From Plotosus lineatus (taxonomy: Eukaryota; Chordata; Actinopteri; Siluriformes; Plotosidae): a stretch of DNA of 64,000 nt. The translations under genes were made by a program, and so were the position numbers. The stretch covers positions 20,387,282 to 20,451,281 of the forward strand of contig CM045745.1 in assembly GCA_024760905.1 (NCBI GenBank), given 5' to 3'. A model generated the notes under the pieces. That model did no database searches, was not told the origin of the DNA, and saw only the letters and a program-made list of their open reading frames with translations. Positions 47,150 to 57,350 of the stretch are shown here, piece by piece (the first letter of the stretch is position 1; each line of letters opens with the position of its first letter).

Positions 47150-47502
47150 TAAGGAGCAGTGGTGGTCTAGTGGTATAGGGCGCTGAATCGCTGATCCAAA
47201 GGTTGGGGGTTCGAGTCCCACTCTCCACAAGGTTGTCAATGCCCCCCCTCCAGTGCAGCTAACTGGGTTGTCAAAGGCGGGCCATGTCTGTCACTGTCTA
47301 TGGTGAGAGGCATGTAAAAGAACCATTGCTGACTTTCGTAAAGAGTAGCTGCAAATTCGTCAGCGTGTTTCTGTCCCTTGCTAAAAAGGGTTGTGACAGG
47401 AAGGGCATCCGACGTAAAAACCTCTGCCAAATCAAACGTGCAAATCAGATGATTCACTGTGGCGACTCCCGAGTAAAAGGGAAAAAAGCCGAAAGGAAGA
47501 CG
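47150..47502 (+). mobile_element. SINE-C, forward orientation, perfect 18-bp target duplication
   Basis: The head is GCAGTGGTGGTCTAGTGG, the B box GGTTCGAGTCCCACT, and the tail AAAAAGCCGAAAGGAAGACG. ACATAAGATGTAAATAAA flanks it at 47132-47149 and 47503-47520 with no mismatch, which suggests a relatively recent insertion. Confidence 0.95.
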
Positions 47503-47783
47503 ACATAAGATGTAAATAAAATATAAATACACACACAGTTGCACACCTCGCATGAAAATGGAAGTAGTTTTGTTTGGTTGGTTTGTTTTTGTTTGTGTGG
47601 AGGGTTTTTTTGTTTGTTTTTTGTTTTTTTGCATAATTGGCCTTGTTTTGTCACATTTTCCTTTACTTTTTCCCTATTTTCCCTTAATTCCCATGTTTGT
47701 TTTAATTTTTCTATATTTTTGAAGAACCCACAATGCACTGAAGCCACAGAAACTGAAGCACAAAGTAGCGAGGGATCACTGTA

Positions 47784-48237
47784 AATGGTTTAAATCTTAT
47801 GTCAGCGCTTATGATCCTTTTTTTTAATCTTGAAAGGCATTTGAAAACTCTGCAATTATTGTCATCATTCGCCATCTGTTTAATGGTGTTGTTGGAATGT
47901 GTTTAATGTGTCTACATTTTACTTTTAACTGAAGTAAGGAATTGAATCCTGTTTAGCTGAAGTGTTGGTGTTTTGTTTCCAGTGAAAGCTATTATAAAGC
48001 ACTGATCCAATACAACTCCACTTATTTATGAAGCCCATAGGCGAGACTCATGAATGATTATAATACCCCAAAACTAAAGAGGTAATAAAATTAACACTTA
48101 TAACCCTGATATAAGGCACTATGTTTAACCTGTATGCCCTGAATGTGCAAAATATGAATTTGTCACATAATGTTTAAGAAGATAAAAATACAGCAAAATT
48201 CTCACACGGTTGACAAATAATATAGAATTCATCATTT
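47784..48237. other. Unclassified DNA
   Basis: It is AT-rich, with no recognised feature. Confidence 0.45.
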
Positions 48238-48442
48238 ATTGGTTCATTTTCTGAACCAGTTAATCCTACTTTGGGTGAGGGCAGAGTGCCTCCTGGACTG
48301 CTCACCAGGCCATCACAGGGCAGAACCACGCTGACAGCAGAGCTGCATGGGGCGCAGCAGTGAGAACTTGGTGATAGTGAGGCTTGAACCCCCAACCTTG
48401 GGATCAGTAAGCCGGCACCCTACCATCGGGCCATCACTGCCC
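48238..48442 (-). mobile_element. SINE-C head with short SINE-B-type tail
   Basis: On the minus strand it runs from GGGCAGTGATGGCC through the B-box region GGGTTCAAGCC, a shortened body, and the tail CCAAAGTAGGATTAACTGG. The middle is deleted relative to 53044-53391. Confidence 0.75.
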
Positions 48443-48579
48443 TTAATATAGAATTATAGAGGAAAAAATACCATAATTATAAGTGAGTGCTCTTCTCACT
48501 TCTGTCTTTTATATAAAGAAAAACGTTTCACAACAATGCTAATGACTTTGTCCATACATTGGTCATAAATTTTCCAGTA

Positions 48580-49318
48580 TGGTGGCACCTCACCTTACAA
48601 AGAGTCCCAACAAATGAAAAATCCAGGTTACAAAACACATTTACCTAAAATTTCCATCTCTGGATACGAAACAAATTCACATTACGAAACGCACCATCTC
48701 AAAAATTCAAACAACGCGCGAGTTGCTCTCCCGTTGGCTATCTCCCAATATCCCACCCTGCTGGCCTCCCATTGGCTAGGAGGGAGCTGTATCTCCATAA
48801 TACCCATGATTCTTTTCGTGTGCCTTCAACCCATTGTTCGTCACAGAGTTCTAACACGCGTAAAGGATAGAGTTACTGTTGTTTTGTGAGTTTTTCGAGT
48901 GTGTTCATTGCAACTTTATTTTTTGGCTCAGGCCTCTAACCTTGCGTAAACATTTGTAAGATTATAACTCTACTAAGAAGACATGGTCAACACACACACA
49001 CACACATACACGCACGTGCGCGATTCCCAGTGAAAGTGATTCCCGGTGCGAGTGAAAAGAAGAAGTGGGCTCATGGCATGCGGTTGAGTGATATTACGAA
49101 GGAATATGGCCAAACCCATCTACCATTGGTACGATATTGGAGCAGAAGGAAGCCTTAAAAGGTATACTTTTATAATTTTTAAATGGTTTAGGGGTTAGTA
49201 TTGGGGGCCTTGGAATGAATCAGGCCTTTTATATGTAAAATGTGGCTCAACTTATGAAAAAATCAGGTTACGAAACCACTTCTGGAATGGATTAATTTTG
49301 TAAGGTGAGGTACCACTG
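48580..49318 (+). mobile_element. Tigger-like group E element with transposase fragment
   Basis: The left end GGTGGCACCTCACCTTAC and inverted right end CAGTGGTACCTCACCTTAC are bordered by TA. Near 49085-49160 two frames give LSDITKEYGQ and then TIGTILEQKEALK, the helix-turn-helix of a Tigger-type transposase split by a frameshift. A short CA and CG/CA tract is at 48991-49020. Confidence 0.85.
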
Positions 49319-49350
49319 TATTTATTTCGTAATAAATGGTTTATTCTTAG

Positions 49351-50158
49351 CAGTGGCAGGCTATGCATTTGGTACCTGGGCCTTCAGTGGGACTTAATGA
49401 ACTTAAACCACTTCTTAATAATACCAGTGTAATGTTGCAATTGTACACATCGCCAATAATATACAAAAACACAATATAACAAGACATTGCATTGCAGAGA
49501 GAGGGACATTTCAGGCATTTCTGCAAGTAACTGTGAGCATTACGAACACTTTCACAGGAGTTTCCCAGTGGAAGTTCCCGGAAAAACTTGCACTCAGCCA
49601 AAAGTAAAAAGGGCAAACCTTACCTTCTCAGCCCCTCCTTATGATGTCTAGCTTTTCTGTAAAAAATCCACCTTGAAAATAGATTTTTTTTGAAGAATGC
49701 CTGATACCAAGTTAATTTTTCCTCATTTGTCAGCCATTGCGTGCATAAAAAATTCTGACTTCAATGCATTGTGTGCAGATCACTACAGACTATTCAGCTA
49801 GTTTTGCTCGGACTAATCTGAATTCTGATTGGTTAAAGAAACAGCTTCACTGCTAATATCGTTTAAGGCACATCAGCCAGCACTGCTGATTCTGAAGTCC
49901 TTGAGCAGATTAGATCGACATGTGAGCACATAGAAGCTGAAATCTGATTGGACAAAAAAAAATCTAGCATCCACATACACACTGGAAGCAGTGCAGCCAA
50001 TAGGCACCTTACAAAATGAAGAGAATAGATTTTTGGCAAAAACTGAATACAATTTAATAGAACAAATTCTAGAATTTAAGTTGTCAATATAAGGCAGTGC
50101 TTCTGATAGTGTTTAGGCCAGCAGAGAAGGCTTTCCTGGCCCTGACAGCCCATCACTG
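49351..50158. mobile_element. hAT-like non-autonomous element
   Basis: The ends CAGTGGCAGGCTATGC and inverted CAGTGATGGGCTGTCAGGGCC are imperfect inverted repeats. The flanks ATTCTTAG (49343-49350) and TATCTTAG (50159-50166) resemble a decayed 8-bp duplication. No transposase frame is seen in 808 bp. Confidence 0.65.
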
Positions 50159-50166
50159 TATCTTAG

Positions 50167-50929
50167 CTTAAGGCAAATATATTTTAAACAAAGTGTTGTC
50201 AAAGATGCTAATGCTGTTTTCTAGTTATGTTTATTGACATGTATCTGTTCAGTTCAGGCAGTGAGAGAACACACTGAGTGGGAGACAGGCTGCTTTTCAT
50301 GGGCTGGCTAATTGATTTCCAAACAAAAGAAACTTTCGATGTGTGTGTTAATGTCTGATGTCAGTCTTGTGTCAGTACCAAGGACTGCTTCTTTGTTTAC
50401 AGAAATGCTGAGTACATCTTCTTGTTGTTCAAGTTCCAGTTTACACTCCATCTTGTGTATAATTAAGATTTTAGTGGTGCCCCTTAGCACAGCGAGGAGT
50501 AAGATTTCTATTTGCTGTCCTGCATCCGCCCAGCCATCTCTGTCAACTGTACCTGGAACTTGGTGTAATAACACACTGGATTTTTTTTTTTTTTTTTTGA
50601 TGACTCAAAGAACATATCTGACCTACTCCAGCACATTACTGATTTAAGTTGCAAAGCATTGCTTTGAGTAAGAGGCAACATAAGTTGAAAATGGTGTACC
50701 TGGAAGAAAAAGCAATCATCGCCAAAAATACATCCTTTAAAACATAATCCTCAAATGACTTAATTCAGATATTCATGAACACAATGTATCCGTGATAATG
50801 TACTTGTTTCAGAAACGGTCTCATGTCCGAATTGTTGTAAAACATTAGAAATAGCCACTAATATTGTTGTTTTAAATCCACTTTCGTGATTGTTCAGGGT
50901 GTTTCCTTATTATCCATCTTTGATATCAG
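50167..50929. other. Unclassified DNA
   Basis: It has a T run at 50579-50599. An open stretch on the minus strand (50574-50308) has protein-like composition but no recognised motif or splice signals, so I leave it uncalled. Confidence 0.4.
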
Positions 50930-51600
50930 AATACTTTATCTCCTACATCGATGTCCTGTGGCAATAAGGGACCAGCGAAGTAGCAGGTGCGAAGCTGTAG
51001 TCATAATCCTGAACACAGGCAACCAAGGGCATTGGATTGCTGTCTACTGTAACGAAACAGCAATGGAGTTCGGCAGCCTCCTGGGTGTCTGATCACTGTG
51101 CTCACCACCGTAGCCTGAGGAAGGGATTCGAAAAGGTGCCCTGAAAATAGTCTGTTTCTTCTCAGCCTGGTCTGCTTGCCATTGCAGGTAGGGATCCCCA
51201 TCACGTGGCCGAAACGTCAAAAAGAAAACTTCAGTGACACCGCTCATTATTGGCAAGTGAAATGTGCAAATGCTCACTGGACAGCTCTAAAGCAGACAAA
51301 CCTGAGAGATGGACAGAACTTGTTGCAAGAGAACTCGGCAGGTATAACATCCACATTTGCAGCTCTGAGCAAAACCAGGCTTGCAAATGAAGGTCAGCTG
51401 ACAGAAGCCAAGGCAGGATACACGTTCTTCCTTAGGGGTCTCAGCAGTGAGGAATGTGCTGAAGCTGGAGTGGGCTTTGCCATCAGATCTAATATTTTAA
51501 ACAAGTTAACCAGCCTACCGAAAGGTTTGAACTATCATCTCATACCCCTGTGGCTTCCTCTGAAAGAAACGTGCCACGTGACCATCATTAGTCATGCCGT
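50930..51600 (+). mobile_element. LINE relic: start of endonuclease domain
   Basis: From 50960 the sequence gives the lead-in of a fish LINE ORF2. At 51340-51600 the translation reads ALSKTRLANEGQLTEAKAGY, FLRG, GVGFAIRSNI, LPKGL and HVTIISHA. The endonuclease of this LINE type is often mis-annotated as craniofacial development protein 2-like (consensus ALSETRLADEGQL, GVGFAI). It breaks off before the catalytic NxH/GDFN and SDH boxes and runs into an A-rich stretch at 51605-51650. It probably belongs to the same family as the reverse-transcriptase piece at 57351-58412. Confidence 0.82.
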
Positions 51601-51799
51601 AGACCAAACAACCAAAAACCAAAAAACAAACAAACAAAAAAAAAACAGGTTTAAAGCTCCAAAATGAATCAATTTATTTCCACAAAAAATAACTTGAACA
51701 AAACAAAAGGTAATAAAATCAAAATTATACGGCCCTTAAAAAGTTGACAAAATATGACTGACAGCCCACCTGAAGTGAGACATATCTTGAATCATTTTA

Positions 51800-52250
51800 A
51801 CATCTACCATTGCATAAATATTGTTGATCGGGCCTGGAATCATGTCTCACACAGGTCAATGAACTCTTCGTGGAGGAAACTGTGGCATGAATGTGTTAGA
51901 GTTTGAAGGGTTTGGGGCTGTGGTGAGCACCAGCACAGCAGCTCATACCGAGGAGGAACAGCAGGAGGACAGTCAAATCGTCCAAGACATCGTCAGCACA
52001 GGCCAAAGTCTAGGACTGGAAATGGACGCTGATGATGTCGACAACCTGCTGGAGGAACATCACGCCGAACTCATGACAGAAGAACTCCTCCACCTTCAGG
52101 CAGAGCAGAAGATGATGTTGGAGGAGGAGATGTTTTCTGAAGAAGATGATGGAAGCAAGGATGCCCTGACTTCAATTATTAAGGACATGTGCTCAAAATG
52201 GAACGAACTTTCTAGCTTTGTTGAGCTGTATCACCCTGATAAGGCTAGCA
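51800..52250 (+). pseudogene. Tigger-like transposase C-terminal fragment
   Basis: Two frames carry the remnant. Near 51820-51885: NIVDRAWNHV and SWRKLW. From 51970 to 52250: IVQDIVSTGQSLGLEMDADD, LLEEHHAELMTEELLHLQAEQ, an acidic EEEMFSEEDD stretch, IIKDMCSKWNEL and [10 protein letters not shown]. This acidic, helical tail follows the DDE domain in Tigger1-like transposases (recalled consensus VEELVEEH, ELTTEEL, FVEKYHP). The DDE catalytic core is missing, and it stops abruptly at the Tc1-like sequence from 52251. Confidence 0.85.
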
Positions 52251-53765
52251 GAGGGTTCAGATTGGGACTTTGACTAGGCCACTTGAAAACCCTCATTTTG
52301 TTCTTTTTTAGCCATTCAGAAGGGGACTTGCTGGTGTGTGTCGGATCATTGTCTTGCTGCAGAACCCATGTGCGCTTTAGCTTGAGGTCTCAAACTGATG
52401 GACACACATTCTTTGCCAGGATTTCTTGGTAGCGAGTAGAATTCATGGTTCCATCAATCATGACAATTCGCCCAGGTCTTGAAGCAGCAAAGCAAGCCCA
52501 GATCATCACACTTCCACCACCATGTTTCACTGGTGGCACAGTGTTTTTTTATCAAATGCAGTGTTCCTTTTGTGCCTCATGTAACAGGATACAGTTCTCC
52601 CAAAAAGTTCAACTCTAGTTTCATCAGTCAAGAGGACATTTTCCCTGAAGCTTTGGGAATGATCAAGATGATTCTTGGCAAAAGTGAGTGTGCCTTGATA
52701 TTCTTTTTTGTCAACGGTGGCTTTCGCCTCGGCACTCTTCAAAGGATGCCATTTTTGCCGTGTCTTTCTGATGGTGGCGTCATGAACATTGACATTAACT
52801 GAGGCAAATGAGGGTTGTAGTTGTTTAGAAGTGGCTTTTGGATCCTTTGTAACTTCTCCGGATAGTCTGCGCCATGCTCTTGGAGTAATTTTGGCAGGTC
52901 GGCCACTCCTAGGAAGGGTCACCACTGTGCCATGTCTTCTCTATTGATGGATAATGCCTCTGACAGTGGTCCACTGGGGTCCCAAAGAATTACCAACGAC
53001 TTTGTATCCTTTCCCAGACTGAGACATCTCTATAATCTTTGTTCATCATCATTTTCTGTACCTGCTTAATCCTAATTAGGGTCACAGGGAGGCTGGTGCC
53101 CATCCCAGCCAACTTTGGGCGAGGGCAGAGTACACCCTGGACAGCTCGCCAGGCCATCGCAGGGCGGAAACACGCCGACGGCTTTGCAACCCACTCTTGT
53201 CGAAAGTCAGCAATGGTTCTTTTACATGCCTCACACCATAGACAGTGGGAGACATGGCTGGCCTTTGATAACCCAGTTAGCTGCACTGGAGGGGACAGTG
53301 ACAACCTTGTGGAGAGTGGGACACGAACCCCCAACCTTTGGATCAGCGATCCAGCGCCCTATACCACTAGACCACCACTTCCCTGTCTATATATAATATT
53401 TGTTGGTTGCTCAAATTGCAGCATGATGTGTGTTCAGTATGGCCTACCTCACCTTGTCAGACAGGTTTTATGTTGGGGATCTCCTGATTGGAAATGTCTG
53501 GTAGCAATCAGGCCTCAGTGCGACCATGAAATTAAACTTGGTTTTCCCCAATAATAGGATTAATAACAATTACCTTTTAACGGGGGGAGGGGTGGGGGGA
53601 ATTACTTTTTCAGCAGTTCATGTAGGTTTGGATAGGATTTTTTCTCTTGAGAAATAAAATCACAACAGGAAAACTGCATTTTTTGAATACTTTGTGTTAA
53701 GTTGTGTGACAGAGGTGCAAAAAAGTAAAAGAAGTCAGTAAGGGACAAAAACATTTGCACAGCAC

Positions 53766-53767
<2 letters not shown>
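52251..53767 (-). mobile_element. Tc1-like transposon relic with long transposase frame
   Basis: On the minus strand, 52925-52527 is open for 132 codons: TLPRSGRPAKITPRAWRRL, VTKDPKATSKQLQ and HDATIRK (paired helix-turn-helix domains), then LLTDETRVELFGR with the first catalytic Asp. Towards 52251, broken frames continue with a GGGSVMIWACFAAS-like core and [11 protein letters not shown] (second Asp). The terminal SPDLNPIE box is cut off at the left edge, where it abuts the Tigger fragment. The right terminus (inverted CAGTGCTGTGCAAATG) ends at 53767. A SINE-C at 53044-53391 splits it. Confidence 0.85.
53044..53391 (-). mobile_element. SINE-C head with SINE-B-type tail, inserted in the Tc1-like relic
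   Basis: On the minus strand: head GGAAGTGGTGGTCTAGTGG, B box GGGTTCGTGTCCC, SINE-C body, then AAGTTGGCTGGGATGGGCACC and CCCTAATTAGGATTAAGC. The 13-bp flanks TATAATCTTTGTT (53031-53043) and TATAATATTTGTT (53392-53404) have one mismatch. Confidence 0.92.

Positions 53768-53768
<1 letters not shown>

Positions 53769-53831
<63 letters not shown>
53769..53831. repeat. (TG)n microsatellite at a transposon end
   Basis: It starts immediately after the Tc1-like terminus (GCACTG, TA, then TG units) and has one TT interruption. Confidence 0.97.
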
Positions 53832-53832
<1 letters not shown>

Positions 53833-53862
53833 ATTTTAGGCAATATAATAAACCATATAGTC

Positions 53863-54215
53863 GAGGGGGGCAGTGGTGGCCTAGTGGTATAGGGCGCTGT
53901 ATCGCTAATCCTAGAGTTGAGGGTTCGAGTCCCACTCTCCACAAGGTCATCACTGTCCCCCTAGTGCAGATAACTGGGCTATCAAAGGCTGGCCATGTCC
54001 CTCACTGTCTACTGTGAGAGCTTCATGTAAAAGAACCATTGCTGAGTTTCGTAAAGAGTCGTCAAAGCCGTCAGCGTGTTTCTGTCCCTTGTTAAAGGGT
54101 TGTGTCAGGAAGGGCATCCGACGTTAAAAACCTATGCCAAATCAAATGTGCGAATCAGATGATTCACTGTGGTGACCCCTGGAAAAAAAGGGGAAAAGCT
54201 GAAAGGAAAAGAAGA
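53863..54215 (+). mobile_element. SINE-C, GCCGAAAGG-type tail, 15-bp target duplication
   Basis: The head is GGGCAGTGGTGGCCTAGTGG, the B box GGTTCGAGTCCCACT, and the tail AAAAGCTGAAAGGAAAAGAA. The flanks ATAAACCATATAGTC (53848-53862) and ATGAACCATATAGTC (54216-54230) differ at one base. Confidence 0.93.
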
Positions 54216-54230
54216 ATGAACCATATAGTC

Positions 54231-54355
54231 AATAGGGATATCTATCAATCAGGAACTTCACCTTTAGGCAGCGCCTAAGTCTTTATATTACTTATTATTC
54301 CATTTAACCTTACACCCTTATTTTATTGGTTCAGTTGCAAAACAATGACTTTCTG

Positions 54356-54403
<48 letters not shown>

Positions 54404-55104
54404 ATGGGGTGTTACAGCCTATGGGTACGTGCACACTATCGAACCAGTAGATAATGATGGTATTGATTTGTACCTTTCTGGTTAATGCTAAAACCACACA
54501 CAAGATTTCATCAGTGTATTTTTGTGTGACCTTGTTTGGCTGCCTTCTGGTTTTTGATTAAAAGATTTCCATGTTGGTCCATTTGTACCATAAGAGAAAT
54601 CTAAAGAATAAAATCTGCCTTCATTATAAAAGGCCCAATTCTTGAAATACAAATGATTTCTAAAGCTCTCTGTGCTTTCATTGTCTTTTTGCACATCACA
54701 TTTATTTCACAAACACATTTATTTTCATTTTTTTGTTCACACAATATGCCTAATTTTCCTGCCAATATGGAAATCAGCTGTTGTTTGAATATTTATAAAT
54801 CATTGCATAAATACATTCTTTTCCCAGAGCACATTTATTTTCTCAAAACCCTTTCATTTTAACTTGACTCTCCCTCTCTGTCTCACACACACACACACAC
54901 ACACATTAATATGGGTCACAGACATGAAGTGCAAAACTGCTGTTCATAAACATATTTTAAATGATCGGCCTCATGTCAAATTGTATAAATCATGTAAAAA
55001 TAAACATCCAAATTTATCTTTTGTGATATATTTCTCAGAATGTTATGTTAATATTGTAGGTGTGTACTGAGTACATGTACTGAGATAATCATCATGGGTT
55101 TTAT
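54231..55104. other. Unclassified DNA with microsatellites
   Basis: It holds (TG)n at 54359-54401 and (CA)n at 54883-54904. Nothing else is recognised. Confidence 0.45.
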
Positions 55105-55405
55105 TTCCGGGATAGCCGGAACATTCTGCGTGGAGTTTGCATGGACTTGGAGTGTCGCGTTTGCATGTGACATGGGTTTTCTCTGGGTACTCTAGTTTCC
55201 TCCCACAGTCCAAAGACATGCATGTTAGACTACTTAGCTGTTAAAAACTACCCATAGGTGTGAGTGTGAATGGTTGTGTGTGTATTGACTTTCTAGTGAA
55301 TTGGCAAGCTGCTGAGGGCACAGCCCGCCTTTGCCCAGACTCAGCTGAGATAGCTTTCCGCCTACGCGCAACCCTGGAAGGAATAACCGGTTCGGTGAAT
55401 AATGT
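55105..55405 (+). mobile_element. SINE-B copy, head decayed
   Basis: It contains TCTGCGTGGAGTTTGCATGG, ACAGTCCAAAGACATGCATG, GGTGTGAGTGTGAATGGTTG and a modified tail (CAGCTGAGATAG, CAACCCTGG, GTTCGGTGAATAATG). Confidence 0.78.
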
Positions 55406-55472
55406 ATGTATGACACTAGCATGCTTTCTCATGTCGAGTAAGCTAGGGTATTAGCTTATTAAGTTCAAGGTA

Positions 55473-56795
55473 CAGTGGCACCTTGGTTCTCGAACTTATT
55501 CCATTCCAGAAGGCTGTTTGAATTCCAATTTGTTCGAATTCCAAATCCGCTTTTCCCATTACTAATGATGTAATTGACCTTAATCCGTTCCATCGTCTTT
55601 TGAACAGAAGTTAATGGTACCGTAACTCATACCATAGGTCCTCAAATTAAGTGAAAAAATTATTGAATACAGTACATTGTTATGTTTTGTGTTGTGAGAC
55701 TTTTTAACTTTTCTGTGGTTTTTATTTTAGTCTTATGGTCTCTCAAAAAAGAGTTGCGCGTTGGAGAGCGGCGTGGCTCGAACACGCGGGATGGAGTGCT
55801 AAACACACACACACACATTTAATCATTTCTATCTAATCACAGGCTATGAAGACTAGCAGCGCTCTTGGTGCTAGAAGACTGTCCCTCTTGATCTCTCAGC
55901 TCTGTGCTCAAGCAGTTCAAGCTTTAGTTTGATTTCCATGTACGACTTCCCCGTTTCATCTATGTAAACGGCTGTGCTTTATTGTTCACAGGGAAGAGCC
56001 GAACACTAGAAACAATAACTAGCGCACTAGAGCCTTAGAAACCTGTGAACAATAAAGCAAAACCCGTTTTTCATAGATGAGTGTGTTAGAGCCATGTTCC
56101 TCTCCAACGCGCAAATCTTTTCTGAGACCATAACACACTAAAATGAAAACCACTGAAAAGTTAAAGCATAAGAATAATAAAAATAAGAATTTTAACCTTT
56201 TTTGAAAAGCCTTCTTTTCAAAACCTTACAGAAGTGGCTCATGATCTCATTGTTAAAGGGGTTCACAGTGCTGTTAGTACTTTAGCTTAGCTTTAGCGCT
56301 TTAGCTTAGCTTACATACATACATCCTCTTCAGCTTTGTATAGGCGGTTATGCCTATAAACTGATCTGTGGGTTTTCTGTTCGGGACTCTAAATCGTATT
56401 TGTTGCTGTTGGTGGTATATGGTGTTAGTGATTAGATAGCTTTAGTGCTTTAGCGCTAGCTTTAGCTTTAATACTGTCTCAACAACCTCCGGACTTCCCC
56501 AGGACAGCTTTTTAGGGTGATACATAGTATCAACAACTTCCAGACTTCCACAGGACAGCTTTATTAGGGTGTTACATAAAGCACCGGACTGATGAGCCAC
56601 TAGGCTTGGGTGTAAAAGCCCAAACAGACCTTACATAGTAGCAACAACTTCCGGAAGTCGCTTTTCCTGTCTCTCGGTCTTGTTTTTTCTCATGCGTTTT
56701 TTGAGTTTGACTTCCAAGGCAAAAAAATCTCCGATTTTTTGTTCGAATTCCGATTTGTTCGACCTCTAAAGCATTCGAGAACCGAGGTACCACTG
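55473..56795. mobile_element. Tigger-like group F long foldback element
   Basis: The ends CAGTGGCACCTTGGTTCTCG and inverted CAGTGGTACCTCGGTTCTCG are flanked by TA (55471-55472, 56796-56797). Inverted similarity continues inward: 55708-55768 pairs with 56099-56159 (GCGCGTTGGAGAG against CTCTCCAACGCGC), and 55957-55992 pairs with 56042-56080 (GTGCTTTATTGTTCACAGG against CCTGTGAACAATAAAGC). The left part of the element can thus fold back on the middle around about 56015. A 65-bp SINE-D tail piece lies at 56572-56640. No coding frame is seen. Confidence 0.88.
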
Positions 56796-56797
56796 TA

Positions 56798-57149
56798 CAT
56801 ATCTAACAAACTGGTGACACATTGTATGTGTACACAAAATCTAATCTAGTCAAGAAAATATTTATTCGTGTAGTGGACTGCAGTCATCAAATACCCAGAG
56901 GTGTTTGGCATGCAATATAAAATGTTGTACTTTTTAATATTGAGTTCATACTGTTTATTGCACTGAGGAAAATCAGTCTTAAGCATTGATCTATCACTTG
57001 GTGTTCAGGTGTGAATGACATCAGTACTGTGTGTCATCACCTGTCAGAAAAATAAATAGACATAATGAGAAGCAGCATGGTCTTGAAGTGAGAATGAATC
57101 TGTTCACAGTACTCTGATGCTGAGGAACAGATTTACTAATGGTTTGCAG
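56798..57149. other. Unclassified DNA
   Basis: About 350 bp, AT-rich, without recognised features. Confidence 0.45.
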
Positions 57150-57151
57150 TA

Positions 57152-57350
57152 CAGGGATCCCTCGCTACTTCACGCTTCAATTCATGTGGCTTAACTGTAT
57201 AGTGTTTTTTTGTTTGTTTGTTTTTTTAAATATTCATTGAATTAAGAAATAAGGAAATTAAGGAAGAATAAGGGAAAAAGTTAAGGAAAAGGCTTCAAAA
57301 ACAAGGCCAATTATGCAAAAAAAAATCCAAACAAAAAAAAAAAAACAATC
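57152..57350 (+). mobile_element. TA-MITE-1, left part only
   Basis: It begins CAGGGATCCCTCGCTACTTC after TA and follows the complete copy to the A run after GGCCAATTATGC and AACAATCC. It then changes abruptly to LINE sequence at about 57351. Confidence 0.85.

Larger units (their letters stand above)
46599..47781 (-). mobile_element. TA-MITE-1 copy invaded by two SINE-C insertions
   Basis: Left end TAGGGATCCCTCACTTTCC, right end inverted CAGTGATCCCTCGCTACTTTG, TA at 46597-46598 and 47782-47783. Removing the two SINEs and one copy of each target duplication restores the order seen at 44308-44821. Confidence 0.92.

Noticed and set aside
50308..50574. 88-codon minus-strand open frame with protein-like composition
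   Set aside because: No motif, no splice signals and no neighbouring exons. It could be chance or an unknown repeat.
53039..53554. 171-codon plus-strand open frame
   Set aside because: It reads the antisense of a SINE-C insertion and flanking Tc1-like noncoding sequence.
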